Numbered from the stretch's first letter, positions 8,547 through 16,745 are shown. The stretch is 64,000 nt of DNA from Ornithinicoccus hortensis (GCF_006716185.1 NZ_VFOP01000001.1:2108001-2172000); one strand, 5' to 3'. The notes: generated from the sequence alone by a model not told the origin. Program-made: numbers and translations.

Positions 8547-9782
8547 ATGCCGTCCGCGCTTCCCCTGGGTGAACCCGCGCCCGCGGACGGGGCCCTCCCC
8601 GGGTGGGCGCTGAGCGGGCTCGGGGAACGGCCGTTCGGGGTCTATCTGCACGTCCCGTTCTGCCGGGTGCGGTGCGGCTACTGCGACTTCAACACCTACA
8701 CGGTGCCCGAGCTCGGGGGCCACGGGGCGACCCTGGATAGCTATGCCGACGCCGCCCTCGCCGAGATCGAGCTGGCCACCCGGGCCCTCGGCTCAGGTCC
8801 GGACCCGGTCCCGGCCGTGCAGACCGTCTTCGTCGGCGGCGGCACGCCGACCATGCTGCCGCCGGGCGACCTGGTCCGGATGCTCCGGGGGATCGACCGG
8901 GCCTGGGGGCTGGCCCCGGATGCCGAGATCACCACCGAGGCCAACCCCGACACGATCACGCCGGAGGTGGCGCAGCAGCTCGCCGCCGGGGGCTTCACCC
9001 GGGTCAGCCTCGGGATGCAGTCGGCCGTGCCGCACGTGCTCCGCACGCTCGACCGCACCCACGACCCGGCCAACGTGGCGACGGCCGTGGCCGCGGTCCG
9101 GGCGGCCGGGATGCAGGTGAGCCTGGACCTCATCTACGGCACGCCCGGGGAGTCCCTGGCGGACTGGGAGGCGAGCCTGCGGGCGGTGACCGACCTCGCG
9201 CCGGACCACGTGTCGGCATACGCCCTCGTGGTGGAACAGGGCACCAAGCTGGCCGCGCAGGTGCGCCGGGGTGAGGTCCCGGCCCCGGACGATGACGACG
9301 AGGCCGACAAGTACGAGCTGGCCGACGAGGTGCTCTCGGGCGCCGGGTACGGCTGGTACGAGATCAGCAACTGGGCCACCGGGCCGGATGCGCGCTGCCG
9401 TCACAACGTCGGCTACTGGGCGGGTGGCAACTGGTGGGGGATCGGCCCGGGCGCGCACAGCCACATCGGCGGCGTGCGCTTCTGGAACGTCAAGCACCCG
9501 GCTCCGTATGCGGACCGGCTGGCTTCCGGTGCCTCGCCCGCCGCGGGCCGGGAGCGGCTGAGCCCGGCGCAGCGGCACGACGAGCGCGTGCTGCTCGAGT
9601 CGCGCCTGGTCGAGGGCCTGGACCTGGCCGTCCTCCCCGCGCAGGGGCGAGCCGAGGTCGCGGGGCTGATCGCCGGTGGCCTGCTCGACGGCGCCGCTGC
9701 CCTGCGTGGTCGTGGCGTCCTGACGCTCCGTGGCCGGTTGCTCGCGGACACCGTCGTCCACCGGCTCCTGGCCGGCTCCTGA
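8547..9782 (+). CDS. hemW: heme chaperone HemW (radical SAM)
   Basis: A 411-residue radical SAM protein. The cluster motif CRVRCGYC (CxxxCxxC) is near residue 38, followed by DFNTYT, which marks HemW rather than true coproporphyrinogen oxidase HemN. It also has GGGTPTMLP, the SAM-binding GGxP-type segment, and a HemW-type C-terminal domain. HemW binds heme and passes it to membrane enzymes. ATG 8547 is chosen because GACAAT (8534-8539) ends seven bases before it, giving a leaderless message; the ATG at 8538 lies inside that box. It precedes hrcA-dnaJ, as in other Actinobacteria. Confidence 0.9.
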   Translation: MPSALPLGEPAPADGALPGWALSGLGERPFGVYLHVPFCRVRCGYCDFNTYTVPELGGHGATLDSYADAALAEIELATRALGSGPDPVPAVQTVFVGGGTPTMLPPGDLVRMLRGIDRAWGLAPDAEITTEANPDTITPEVAQQLAAGGFTRVSLGMQSAVPHVLRTLDRTHDPANVATAVAAVRAAGMQVSLDLIYGTPGESLADWEASLRAVTDLAPDHVSAYALVVEQGTKLAAQVRRGEVPAPDDDDEADKYELADEVLSGAGYGWYEISNWATGPDARCRHNVGYWAGGNWWGIGPGAHSHIGGVRFWNVKHPAPYADRLASGASPAAGRERLSPAQRHDERVLLESRLVEGLDLAVLPAQGRAEVAGLIAGGLLDGAAALRGRGVLTLRGRLLADTVVHRLLAGS

Positions 9783-10020
9783 CCGGCTCCGCCCCCGACC
9801 CGCCCCCCGGTCCGCACCGCCCCCGGTCCGCACTGAGCCTCCGCCCGGACGTGAGCGGCATTCGTCCCTGCATGCGGCGAATCTCCCGAGAGGCGGCAAA
9901 TGCTCCTGCGTGCGGCAAATGTCGCGACTTTTGCCGCTGCTCGTGCAGGAAGGCGCTTGCGGGGACGAAAGGCGCTCGCGTCGGGGGCTGCCAGGACCTC
10001 GAGGTGGGGGACGCGGCGCC

Positions 10021-10119
10021 GACCGACCGCGCGTTCGGTCACAGGTTGGTGCAGACCGACCGCGCGTTCGGTCACACGGTGGCGTCGACCGACCACGCGT
10101 TCGGTCGCGCGGAGCGTGC
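10021..10119. repeat. three tandem 33-bp units
   Basis: A 20-base core beginning GACCGACC and ending TTCGGTC occurs at 10021-10040, 10054-10073 and 10087-10106, exactly 33 bp apart. The first two cores are identical and the third has one change. The 13-base intervals differ. Each core is itself an inverted repeat (GACCGA...TCGGTC). The 33-bp period is a multiple of three, but no supported ORF contains it. Confidence 0.75.
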
Positions 10120-10236
10120 GGGGGCGGGCGCGCGGAGCAACCTCCCCGAAGCAACCTCCCCGAGGTCCGCGGTTTGGGCCGTGCCCGGCGTGGTTCCCAC
10201 GGATCGGACCCGTGAGCGGTTAGAACGGTGGTGGCC

Positions 10237-10293
10237 CCCTGCCCGGTATGAGCGGGCAGGGCCCCGCTCTGAGGTCCCGGCGCAGTCCGGGAC
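10237..10293. other. two adjacent RNA-hairpin-capable inverted repeats
   Basis: CCCTGCCC (10237-10244) pairs with GGGCAGGG (10254-10261) across a nine-base loop. GTCCCGG (10274-10280) pairs with CCGGGAC (10287-10293) across six bases. Together with the stronger hairpin at 10298-10332 they form an array between convergent genes. This may be part of a structured RNA or a multi-hairpin terminator. Confidence 0.45.
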
Positions 10294-10297
10294 AGAC

Positions 10298-10332
10298 GAA
10301 GGCCCCGCGAAGTATGGGTTCGCGGGGCCTTC
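10298..10332. terminator. strong bidirectional hairpin terminator
   Basis: A perfect 14-bp stem: GAAGGCCCCGCGAA at 10298-10311 and TTCGCGGGGCCTTC at 10319-10332, with the loop GTATGGG. It lies between convergent hemW and the DUF4870/DUF3097 operon. There is no T-tract, which is common for actinobacterial terminators. It could serve both strands. Confidence 0.7.
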
Positions 10333-10342
10333 TGGGTGATCG

Positions 10343-10433
10343 CCGGTGATGCCGCGATCGACCGGCGAGTGGTCGGGTGGCTCGCCCTACCGCATCACCG
10401 GTAGGTGTCGCCAGGACAGGTCCTGGTTGGCGA
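10343..10433. other. nested inverted repeats in the convergent spacer
   Basis: CCGGTGATGC (10343-10352) pairs with GCATCACCGG (10392-10401). Inside it GGCGAG (10364-10369) pairs with CTCGCC (10381-10386). Directly after, CCAGGA (10411-10416) pairs with TCCTGG (10421-10426) across CAGG. The nesting suggests a folded RNA of at least 90 nt. I cannot match it to a known family. Confidence 0.4.
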
Positions 10434-10536
10434 ATCCGCGACCGAGGCTCGTGGTCGGCGTCCCGTCTCCGGGATGCGTAGCAGCATGTCTAGCCGGTTC
10501 CGGTCCGGCGCGCAAGGGGTGGACCGGGCGGCTCGG

Positions 10537-10971
10537 TCAGTGCAGGACCGGCAGCTGGAACGGGTAGTGGTAGGTCTCGCCGCGGGCCGCCCGGAGCGCG
10601 CCCTTGATGTGCACGAAGGCCGCGACCAGGAAGATCACGATCCAGAACGGGATCACCACGATGAAGCCGAGCGTCAGCGTGACGATGCCGACGACCCACC
10701 CCAGCAGGTAGAGGATCCAGAACGAGAGGTTGAAGTTGAACGCGCCGGCCGCGGACGCGCGGACGGCCGGGCTCTGGTCCTTCTGGATCAGCCAGATGAC
10801 GAGGGGTCCGAGGAAGCTCAGGCTGCCCGCACTGATCAGGAACGCGATCGGTGCGGACAGGTGCGCCATGATCATCCAGGTGCGCTCACCCGAGCTGATG
10901 CCCTGTCGCTGGTATGCCTGATACGCCTGGTGGGGCGGCTGCGGCGGGTTGTTGGCTGGGTCCTGGGTCAT
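10537..10971 (-). CDS. DUF4870 domain membrane protein
   Basis: A 144-residue protein with a Pro/Gln-rich cytoplasmic N-terminus of about 28 residues, followed by three or four hydrophobic segments. The family hallmarks are ERTWMIMAHLSAPIAF near residue 29, WLIQKDQSPAVRASAAGAFN, and a second pair of helices around WILYLLGWVVGIVTLTLGF. These match DUF4870 (Tic20-like small membrane proteins of unknown function). Its ATG overlaps the stop of the DUF3097 gene by four bases, so the two are co-transcribed from 11855. No enzymatic role is known. Confidence 0.85.
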   Translation of the reverse strand: MTQDPANNPPQPPHQAYQAYQRQGISSGERTWMIMAHLSAPIAFLISAGSLSFLGPLVIWLIQKDQSPAVRASAAGAFNFNLSFWILYLLGWVVGIVTLTLGFIVVIPFWIVIFLVAAFVHIKGALRAARGETYHYPFQLPVLH

Positions 10972-11855
10972 GGGTGTCTCACTCCCTGTGGGACGGTGAC
11001 GAAGTCGATCAGTTCCTCGACGCTGGCCAGGAGCGTGGGCTCCAGGTCACTGTAGGAACGCACGGAGCCCAGGATCTGTTTCCACCCCCGCGCCACATCG
11101 GCCTGGGTGGTGTGCGGCCAGCCGAGCTCGGCGAGGACCCCGTGCTTCCAGGACCTGCCACGGTCGATGACCGGCCAGGCCTCCAGCCCGAGCCGGGCGG
11201 GCCGCACCGACTGCCACACGTCGACGTAGGGGTGACCCAGGATCTTCACGTGGCGCGACTGCGGCAGCGCCCGTGCGGCCTGCACGATCCGGTCCTCCTT
11301 GGTGCCGGCCACCAGGTGGTCGACCAGGACGCCCATCCGCCGGTCCGCGCTGGGGGCGAAGTCGCGGATCACCGCGGTCAGGTCGTCGACTCCCTCGAGT
11401 AGTTCGACCACGACCCCCTCGACCCGCAGGTCGTCGCCCCAGATCTTCTCGACCAGCTCGGCGTCGTGCCGGCCCTCGACGAAGATGCGGGAGCCGCTCG
11501 CGACGCGGGCCGGGGCGTGCTCCACCGCGCGGGAGCCGCTGGCGGTGCGTGAGGCCTCCTTGCGGGCGGCGGCCAACGCAGCCCGTTCGGCCTGCTTCGG
11601 CGGGGTCAGCACCACCGGCCGGCCCTCGAGGAGGAAGCCCGGCCCGAGCGGGAAGCCCTTGCGGCGACCCCGGCGGTCCTCCAGGTGCACGACGTGCATC
11701 CCGCCGGCCTTCTCGACCCGGCAGATCGCGCCGCACCAGCCGGTCTCGACGTCCTCGACGACCATGCCGAGCTCGGCCTCGACGGACTGGGCCCGACCAC
11801 GGGCGGGGGCCCGCCAGTCGCCGGAGAGGACATCGGTGCCGTATCGGTCGTTCAC
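10968..11855 (-). CDS. DUF3097 family protein
   Basis: A 295-residue protein of the actinobacterial DUF3097 family. It has an N-terminal beta-rich part (WCGAICRVEKAGGMHVVHLED, then FLLEGRPVVL) and a central segment RIFVEGRHDAELVEKIWGDDL, followed later by VLVDHLVAGTKEDRI. Glu of VEGRHD and the DHL-type acidic residues resemble a TOPRIM-like fold; that is my reading, not a proven activity. The GTG start at 11855 follows a TAGCCT -10 box (11862-11867, reverse strand) by six bases, so it is probably leaderless. It overlaps the DUF4870 gene and is divergent from hrcA. Confidence 0.85.
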   Translation of the reverse strand: MNDRYGTDVLSGDWRAPARGRAQSVEAELGMVVEDVETGWCGAICRVEKAGGMHVVHLEDRRGRRKGFPLGPGFLLEGRPVVLTPPKQAERAALAAARKEASRTASGSRAVEHAPARVASGSRIFVEGRHDAELVEKIWGDDLRVEGVVVELLEGVDDLTAVIRDFAPSADRRMGVLVDHLVAGTKEDRIVQAARALPQSRHVKILGHPYVDVWQSVRPARLGLEAWPVIDRGRSWKHGVLAELGWPHTTQADVARGWKQILGSVRSYSDLEPTLLASVEELIDFVTVPQGVRHP

Positions 11856-11933
11856 CCCGTCAGGCTACGTGCGGGGCCGCCCGCGCCCGGCCAGCGAAAC
11901 GCGGCGAGCGACGGAGTGAGGTCCCGGTCGGCG

Positions 11934-11964
11934 TAGACTGGCACTCGCGATTCACGAGTGCCAG
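11934..11964 (+). promoter_or_regulatory. CIRCE operator and -10 box of hrcA-dnaJ
   Basis: CTGGCACTC (11938-11946) and GAGTGCCAG (11956-11964) form a perfect 9-bp inverted repeat with the canonical nine-base spacer. This matches the CIRCE consensus (TTAGCACTC-N9-GAGTGCTAA) that HrcA binds. TAGACT at 11934-11939 overlaps its left end and is the likely -10 element, so bound HrcA would block the promoter. Confidence 0.92.
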
Positions 11965-11987
11965 GATGCGGTGGAGGTGACCGAGGG

Positions 11988-13013
11988 ATGAACGACGACC
12001 GGCGGCTGGCCGTCCTCCGCGCGATCGTCCAGGACTATGTGCGCACCTCCGAGCCGGTGGGGTCCAAGAGCCTGCTCGACCGGCACCAGCTGGGGGTGTC
12101 CGCCGCGACGGTGCGCAACGACATGGCCGTCCTGGAGGAGGAGGGCCTGATCACGGCCCCCCACACCAGCGCCGGGCGGATCCCGACCGACGCCGGCTAC
12201 CGGATGTTCGTGGACCGGCTGCACTCCATCAAGCCGTTGAGCCGTGCCGAGAAGACCGCCATCCACCGCTTCCTGGAGGGCGCGGTCGACCTGGACGACA
12301 TCGTCGGGCGCACCGTCCGCCTGCTCTCCGGGCTGACCCGGCAGGCCGCGGTGATGCAGTACCCCTCGCTGACCCGCTCGACGGTCCGGCACGTGGAGCT
12401 CGTCCTCGTGGGGACCAACCGGCTGATGGTGGTGCTGATCGTGAACACCGGCCGGGTCGAGCAGCGCATTGTCGAACTGGACCGGGAACTCGTCGGCGCC
12501 GAGGGCGAGCAGCTCGTCCACGACCTGCGCAACCTGATCAACCGGCACGCGTGCGGGCACGCCCTGGCCGAGGCCACCCCGCTGCTCGAGGAGGCCTTCG
12601 AGGGCGTCGACCTGCCGGACCGCCCGGTGGGCCGGGCCGTGGTCGAGGCGCTCGCCGACGTCCTCATGGAGCGCAACGAGGAGCGGGTGGTGCTGGCTGG
12701 CACGGCCAACCTGGCCCGGGTCGGCACCGATTTCCCGCTGTCCATCGGCCCCGTCCTGGAAGCCTTGGAAGAACATGTGGTGCTCCTGAAGTTGATGGGG
12801 AGTATGGCGACCCTCGACGCGGAGGACGCCGTGACCGTGAGCATCGGTGCCGAGAACCCCTACGAGGGGTTGCAGAGCACCTCGGTGGTCACCACGACCT
12901 ACGGGCCCGCCGGCGGGCTGGGCGTCGTGGGGCCGACCCGCATGGACTACCCGTCCGCGATGGCGTCGGTGCGTGCGGTCGCGCACTACGTGTCGCAGAT
13001 CCTGGACACCTGA
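11988..13013 (+). CDS. hrcA: heat-inducible transcription repressor HrcA
   Basis: A 341-residue HrcA, the repressor of class I heat-shock genes. The N-terminal winged helix contains [21 protein letters not shown] and [18 protein letters not shown], and the C-terminal inserted dimerisation domain is complete. ATG 11988 is supported by GGAGGTGA at 11973-11980; an upstream in-frame ATG at 11958 would lie inside the CIRCE element. The CIRCE site 24 bp upstream indicates autoregulation. dnaJ follows 22 bp later, so HrcA directly controls this chaperone. GroE-dependent folding of HrcA is the known heat-sensing route in other bacteria. Confidence 0.95.
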   Translation: MNDDRRLAVLRAIVQDYVRTSEPVGSKSLLDRHQLGVSAATVRNDMAVLEEEGLITAPHTSAGRIPTDAGYRMFVDRLHSIKPLSRAEKTAIHRFLEGAVDLDDIVGRTVRLLSGLTRQAAVMQYPSLTRSTVRHVELVLVGTNRLMVVLIVNTGRVEQRIVELDRELVGAEGEQLVHDLRNLINRHACGHALAEATPLLEEAFEGVDLPDRPVGRAVVEALADVLMERNEERVVLAGTANLARVGTDFPLSIGPVLEALEEHVVLLKLMGSMATLDAEDAVTVSIGAENPYEGLQSTSVVTTTYGPAGGLGVVGPTRMDYPSAMASVRAVAHYVSQILDT

Positions 13014-13035
13014 CCAGCTACGAGTAAGGACTTTG

Positions 13036-14157
13036 GTGAACGACTACTACGCCGACCTCGGCGTGTCCCGTGAGGCCACGGCGGCCGAGATCAAGACCGC
13101 CTACCGCCGCAAGGCCCGTCAACTGCACCCCGACGTGAACCCCGGCCCCGAGGCCGAGGAGCAGTTCAAGAAGGTCAGCCAGGCCTTCGACGTGCTCGGG
13201 GACGACGCCAAACGCGCCGCGTACGACCGGGGCCAGGACCCCTACGGCGGGCAGGGTGGCGGCTTCGGCCAGGGGTTCAGCTTCAGCGACATCATGGACG
13301 CCTTCTTCGGCGGTGCCGCCGCGGGCTCCCGGGCCCCGCGCTCCCGCACGCAGCGTGGCCAGGACGCCCTGGTGCGGCTGGACATCGACCTGCGCACGGC
13401 GGTCTTCGGCGGGGAGGAGACCCTGACCGTGGACACGGCCGTGCGGTGCGAGACCTGTTCCGGCGCCGGTGCCCAGCCCGGCACCGGCACCCGCACCTGT
13501 GGCGTCTGCGCCGGGCGCGGGGAGGTCCAGCAGGTCCAGCGCTCCTTCCTCGGCCAGGTCATGACGTCCCGGCCGTGCACCTCCTGCCAGGGCTTCGGCG
13601 AGATCATCGAGCACCCGTGCTCCAACTGCTCCGGCGAGGGCCGGGTGCGCACCCGTCGGGACCTGTCGCTGCGGGTGCCGGCCGGGGTCGATTCCGGCAC
13701 CCGGATCCACCTCTCGGGCGAGGGCGAGGCGGGTCGCTCCGGCGGACCCTCCGGCGACCTGTATGTCGAGGTGGCGGTCGCCCCGCACGAGACCTTCCGG
13801 CGTCGCGGGGACGACCTGCACTGCTCGGTGCAGGTCCCGATGACCGCGGCCGCGCTGGGTGCGACGCTCACGGTCGACACCTTCGACGGTCCGACCGAGG
13901 TGGACCTCAAGGCCGGCACCCAGCCGCGGGACACCGTGACCCTGTCCCAGCAGGGGGTCACCCACCTGCGGGGCACCGGCCGGGGCGACCTCATCGTGCA
14001 CCTGGACGTGCGGGTGCCCACCAAGCTCGACGGGACCCAGCGCGACCTGTTGGCCCAGCTGGCCGAGGCGCGGGGGGAGACCCGGCCGGACGGCCGGCTG
14101 TCCCCGGCGCAGTCCGGCTTCCTCGGCAAGCTCAAGGAAGCGTTCAACGGTCGGTGA
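13036..14157 (+). CDS. dnaJ: chaperone protein DnaJ
   Basis: A 373-residue type I DnaJ (the actinobacterial DnaJ2 linked to hrcA). The J domain at residues 1-70 carries the HPD motif (LHPDVN) that stimulates DnaK. A Gly/Phe-rich linker follows, then a zinc domain with four CxxC pairs beginning CETC, CGVC, CTSC and CSNC, and two C-terminal substrate-binding domains. GTG 13036 is chosen because AAGGA (13026-13030) is five bases upstream; TTG at 13033 is less likely. The stop overlaps the rsmE start as GTGA. It is regulated with hrcA by CIRCE. Confidence 0.95.
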   Translation: MNDYYADLGVSREATAAEIKTAYRRKARQLHPDVNPGPEAEEQFKKVSQAFDVLGDDAKRAAYDRGQDPYGGQGGGFGQGFSFSDIMDAFFGGAAAGSRAPRSRTQRGQDALVRLDIDLRTAVFGGEETLTVDTAVRCETCSGAGAQPGTGTRTCGVCAGRGEVQQVQRSFLGQVMTSRPCTSCQGFGEIIEHPCSNCSGEGRVRTRRDLSLRVPAGVDSGTRIHLSGEGEAGRSGGPSGDLYVEVAVAPHETFRRRGDDLHCSVQVPMTAAALGATLTVDTFDGPTEVDLKAGTQPRDTVTLSQQGVTHLRGTGRGDLIVHLDVRVPTKLDGTQRDLLAQLAEARGETRPDGRLSPAQSGFLGKLKEAFNGR

Positions 14158-14897
14158 GCGCGCCGCTGTTCTTCACCGGGCAGGGGCGGTTGTCCACGGT
14201 CGCCGTGGATGACCGGTTCGTGCTGGACGGCCCGGAGGGGCGGCACGCCGCCGACGTGAGCCGGCTCGGCCCCGGCGAGACCGTGCTGCTGGCCGACGGG
14301 AGCGGCCTGCTGGCACGCAGCGAGGTGGTGGAGCGCCGCAAGGGAGAGCTGGAGCTGCGGGTCCAGGAGGTGGTCTCCGTCGCGGAGCCGGACCCCCGGT
14401 TCACCCTCGTGCAGGCGTTGGCCAAGGGGGACCGGGACCTGTTGGCGATCGAGGTGGGCACCGAACTCGGGGTCGACGACGTCGTCCCGTGGCAGGCCGA
14501 CCGCAGCATCGTGCGGTGGCGGGGCGAGCGGGCCGCCAAGGCGCACCGCAAGTGGGAACAGACCGTGCTCGCCGCGACCAAGCAGGCACGGCGGGCGCGG
14601 GTGCCCGGCGTCGCGCCCCTGGCCGACCGGCAGGCGGTCATCCAGCGGATCGCGGCGGCCGACCTGGCCCTGGTGCTCCACGAGGAGGCCACCGAGCCGC
14701 TGGCCGGGGTCGACCTGCCCGGCGCGGGTGAGGTGCTGCTCGTGGTCGGCCCCGAGGGCGGGATCAGCCCCGAGGAGACGCAGGCCTTCGTGGACGCCGG
14801 GGCGCGCACCGTGCGGCTCGGGTCCACCGTGCTGCGCACCTCCACGGCCGGGTCGGCCGCGATCGCCCTGCTCAGCGCCCGGGCCCGCTGGCGGTGA
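14154..14897 (+). CDS. rsmE: 16S rRNA (uracil-1498-N3)-methyltransferase
   Basis: A 247-residue SPOUT methyltransferase that makes m3U1498 in 16S rRNA. It has an N-terminal PUA-like domain (FFTGQGRLSTVAVDDRF, HAADVSRLGPGE) and a C-terminal knotted SAM-binding domain with LVVGPEGGISPEE and VLRTSTAGSAAI, both diagnostic of RsmE. The GTG start overlaps the dnaJ stop by four bases, and its own stop overlaps the following MFS gene start the same way, so translation is coupled. The position after dnaJ is conserved in Actinobacteria. Confidence 0.93.
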   Translation: MSAPLFFTGQGRLSTVAVDDRFVLDGPEGRHAADVSRLGPGETVLLADGSGLLARSEVVERRKGELELRVQEVVSVAEPDPRFTLVQALAKGDRDLLAIEVGTELGVDDVVPWQADRSIVRWRGERAAKAHRKWEQTVLAATKQARRARVPGVAPLADRQAVIQRIAAADLALVLHEEATEPLAGVDLPGAGEVLLVVGPEGGISPEETQAFVDAGARTVRLGSTVLRTSTAGSAAIALLSARARWR

Positions 14898-16273
14898 CCG
14901 CGGAGTCGCAGGCGACCGTGGGGCCGGGGACCGGCTCCGGGCTGTGGGACCCGGAGATCCGGAGCGTCAGCGGGGGCGCCACCGCGCTCATCGCACTCTT
15001 CGCCACCGAGTACATCGCCGTGGGCACGGCCATGCCCACCGTGGCACGGGCGCTCGACGGTCTCGGGCTGTATGCCCTGGCCTTCGGGGCGACCATCGCC
15101 ACCGGGGTGATCGGGATGATCCTCGGGGGCTGGTGGTCCGACCGCGCCGGTCCGGGGCAGGTGGTCGCGGCCGGCTGCGCCGTCTTCGCCGGGGGACTGC
15201 TGGTCGCCGGCCTCGCCCCGACGATGGAGGTCTTCGTCGCCGGGCGGGCCGTCCAGGGGCTCGGCAGCGGGCTGGCGTCGGTCGCGGTGTATGTGCTGAT
15301 CGCGCAACGGGTGCCCGACGTGCTCCGGCCCAAGGTGTTCTCCCTCCTCGCGGCGGCCTGGGTGCTGCCCGGTCTCATCGGACCGGTCGCGACCGGTCTG
15401 GTGGTGGAGTTCCTCACCTGGCGCTGGGTCTTCCTCGGGGTGGTCCCGCTGGTGCTGGCGGCGCTGCTGGTGCTGCGACCCGCGCTGCTGGGCACGTCGC
15501 GCAGCCACGACGCCTCCTACCTGGGCCCGGCGACGATCGGTTGGGCGGTGCTCGCCGCGTTGTCGGTGGGGGTGCTGAACCTGGCCGGCGAGTCGATCCA
15601 GCCCCGCGAGGTGCTGGTCGGCGCACCGGTCGTGCTGCTCCTGGTGCTGGCCGCCTGGCGGCTGCTGCCGCCCGGCACGCTGGGCCTGGGCCGTGGCCTG
15701 CCCTCGGTGATCGCCGCCCGTGGCGCGATCGGTGCCTCGTTCATGGCGGCCGAGGCCTACCTCCCGCTGCTGCTGCAGGACCGGCACGACTACGCGCCGG
15801 CCGCGGCCGGGGCCGTGCTCGCCGTCGGGTCGGTGACCTGGGCCCTGGGCTCCTGGGTGCAGGGTCGGCTGGCCGACCAGGTCGACCGCTACCGGCTGCT
15901 GGTGCGGGGCTGCCTGCCGATCGCGGCGGGGCTGGTCGTGCTGGTCGTCTCCGTCGCCGCGGACTGGCCCGGGTGGACCGTGCTCGTGGTCTGGGCGGTG
16001 GTCTCCCTCGGGGTGGGGCTGTCCTACCCGACCACCTCGTTGCTGACGCTGCGCCTCTCACCGCCCGCCGAGGTAGGACGCAACAGCTCGTCCCTGCAGG
16101 TCAGTGAGGCGCTGGCCAGCGCCGTCGCGCTCGCCGTCGCCGGGGCCGCCTTCACCGCGCTGTATGCCGGCTCGCACCTGCACGCCTTCCTGTCCGTCAC
16201 CTGCGTCGGCCTCGTCGCCGGCTTCCTCGCGGTGCTCACCTCCTCCCGCGCCCGCCCCCACCCCCACCCCTGA
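14894..16273 (+). CDS. MFS transporter
   Basis: A 459-residue major facilitator with 12-14 predicted helices. A soluble N-terminal stretch of about 25 residues precedes the first helix (ATALIALFATEYIAVGTAMP). The loop after helix 2 carries GGWWSDRAGPGQVV, the MFS motif A region, and helix 5 has WVLPGLIGPVATG, as in drug/H+ antiporters of the DHA2-like group. The substrate is unknown. It is joined to rsmE by a GTGA overlap, which is unusual: in the conserved order rsmE is normally followed by the HIT gene, so this transporter looks like an insertion into the cluster. Confidence 0.85.
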   Translation: MTAESQATVGPGTGSGLWDPEIRSVSGGATALIALFATEYIAVGTAMPTVARALDGLGLYALAFGATIATGVIGMILGGWWSDRAGPGQVVAAGCAVFAGGLLVAGLAPTMEVFVAGRAVQGLGSGLASVAVYVLIAQRVPDVLRPKVFSLLAAAWVLPGLIGPVATGLVVEFLTWRWVFLGVVPLVLAALLVLRPALLGTSRSHDASYLGPATIGWAVLAALSVGVLNLAGESIQPREVLVGAPVVLLLVLAAWRLLPPGTLGLGRGLPSVIAARGAIGASFMAAEAYLPLLLQDRHDYAPAAAGAVLAVGSVTWALGSWVQGRLADQVDRYRLLVRGCLPIAAGLVVLVVSVAADWPGWTVLVVWAVVSLGVGLSYPTTSLLTLRLSPPAEVGRNSSSLQVSEALASAVALAVAGAAFTALYAGSHLHAFLSVTCVGLVAGFLAVLTSSRARPHPHP

Positions 16274-16369
16274 CCGAACGCGCCACCGGGCGGCCTCCGA
16301 CCCCCACCAGACGCATGGGCTGGCGGCGTTCCACCGCCACCAGACGCATGACCGGGCGGCGGGGAGCCA
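16271..16369. repeat. 33-bp-period repeats between the MFS and HIT genes
   Basis: CCACCAGACGCATG occurs at 16304-16317 and 16337-16350, exactly 33 bp apart. The preceding 33 bases begin TGACCGAACGCGCC (at 16271, overlapping the MFS stop), a related heading. Thus three 33-bp units fill the spacer. The heading shares TGACCGAACGCGC with the reverse complement of the repeats at 10021-10106. Confidence 0.65.
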
Positions 16370-16388
16370 TGGGCTAGTGTCGGTGACC

Positions 16389-16745
16389 GTGACTGACTGC
16401 CTCTTCTGCCGCATCGTCGCGGGGGAGATCCCCGCCGACAAGGTCCACGAGACCGACACCGTCGTCGCCTTCCGCGACATCACGCCCCGGGCCAAGGTGC
16501 ACTCCCTCGTGATCCCCAAGGAGCACCACGAGTCGCTGGCCGAGCTGGCGACGGCAGCTCCCGGACTGGTCGCCGACGTCTTCGCCGCGGCGGGCGAGGT
16601 CGCCGCGAAGGAGGGCGTCGCGCAGACCGGGTACCGCCTGGTCAGCAACGTCGGGGAGGACGGTGGCCAGGAGGTCGCGCACGTCCACGTCCACGTGCTG
16701 GGCGCCCAGTCGATGGGCCCGGTCGGGGTGCGGGAGCAGGACTGA
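16389..16745 (+). CDS. HIT domain nucleotide-binding hydrolase
   Basis: A 118-residue histidine-triad protein with the active-site motif HVHVHVLGA near residue 97 and the N-terminal segment CLFCRIVAGEIP. It belongs to the HinT/Hit branch, which hydrolyses purine nucleotide phosphoramidates and similar compounds. GTG 16389 is preferred over GTG 16383 because the -10 box TAGTGT (16375-16380) ends eight bases before it, giving a leaderless message. It sits directly before phoH, a conserved actinobacterial neighbourhood, but has its own promoter. Confidence 0.9.
   Translation: MTDCLFCRIVAGEIPADKVHETDTVVAFRDITPRAKVHSLVIPKEHHESLAELATAAPGLVADVFAAAGEVAAKEGVAQTGYRLVSNVGEDGGQEVAHVHVHVLGAQSMGPVGVREQD

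Larger units (their letters stand above)
9783..10536. other. 754-bp non-coding spacer with repeats and hairpins
   Basis: I find no credible gene between the convergent ends of hemW and the DUF4870 gene. Open frames here run into the antisense of hemW or consist of low-complexity Arg/Pro translations. The spacer holds three 33-bp-period repeats (10021-10106) and then a dense run of inverted repeats (10237-10433). The first 240 bases show nothing I can name. Confidence 0.6.

Noticed and set aside
10021-10106. CRISPR array
   Set aside because: Only three copies, intervals of 13 bases, no cas genes and a palindromic 20-base core; this is not a CRISPR geometry.
9434-10339. An open frame continuing from hemW antisense into the repeat region, giving TDRAFGH-type repeats in translation
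   Set aside because: No start signal or homology is seen, and the 11-residue periodicity simply reflects the 33-bp DNA repeats.
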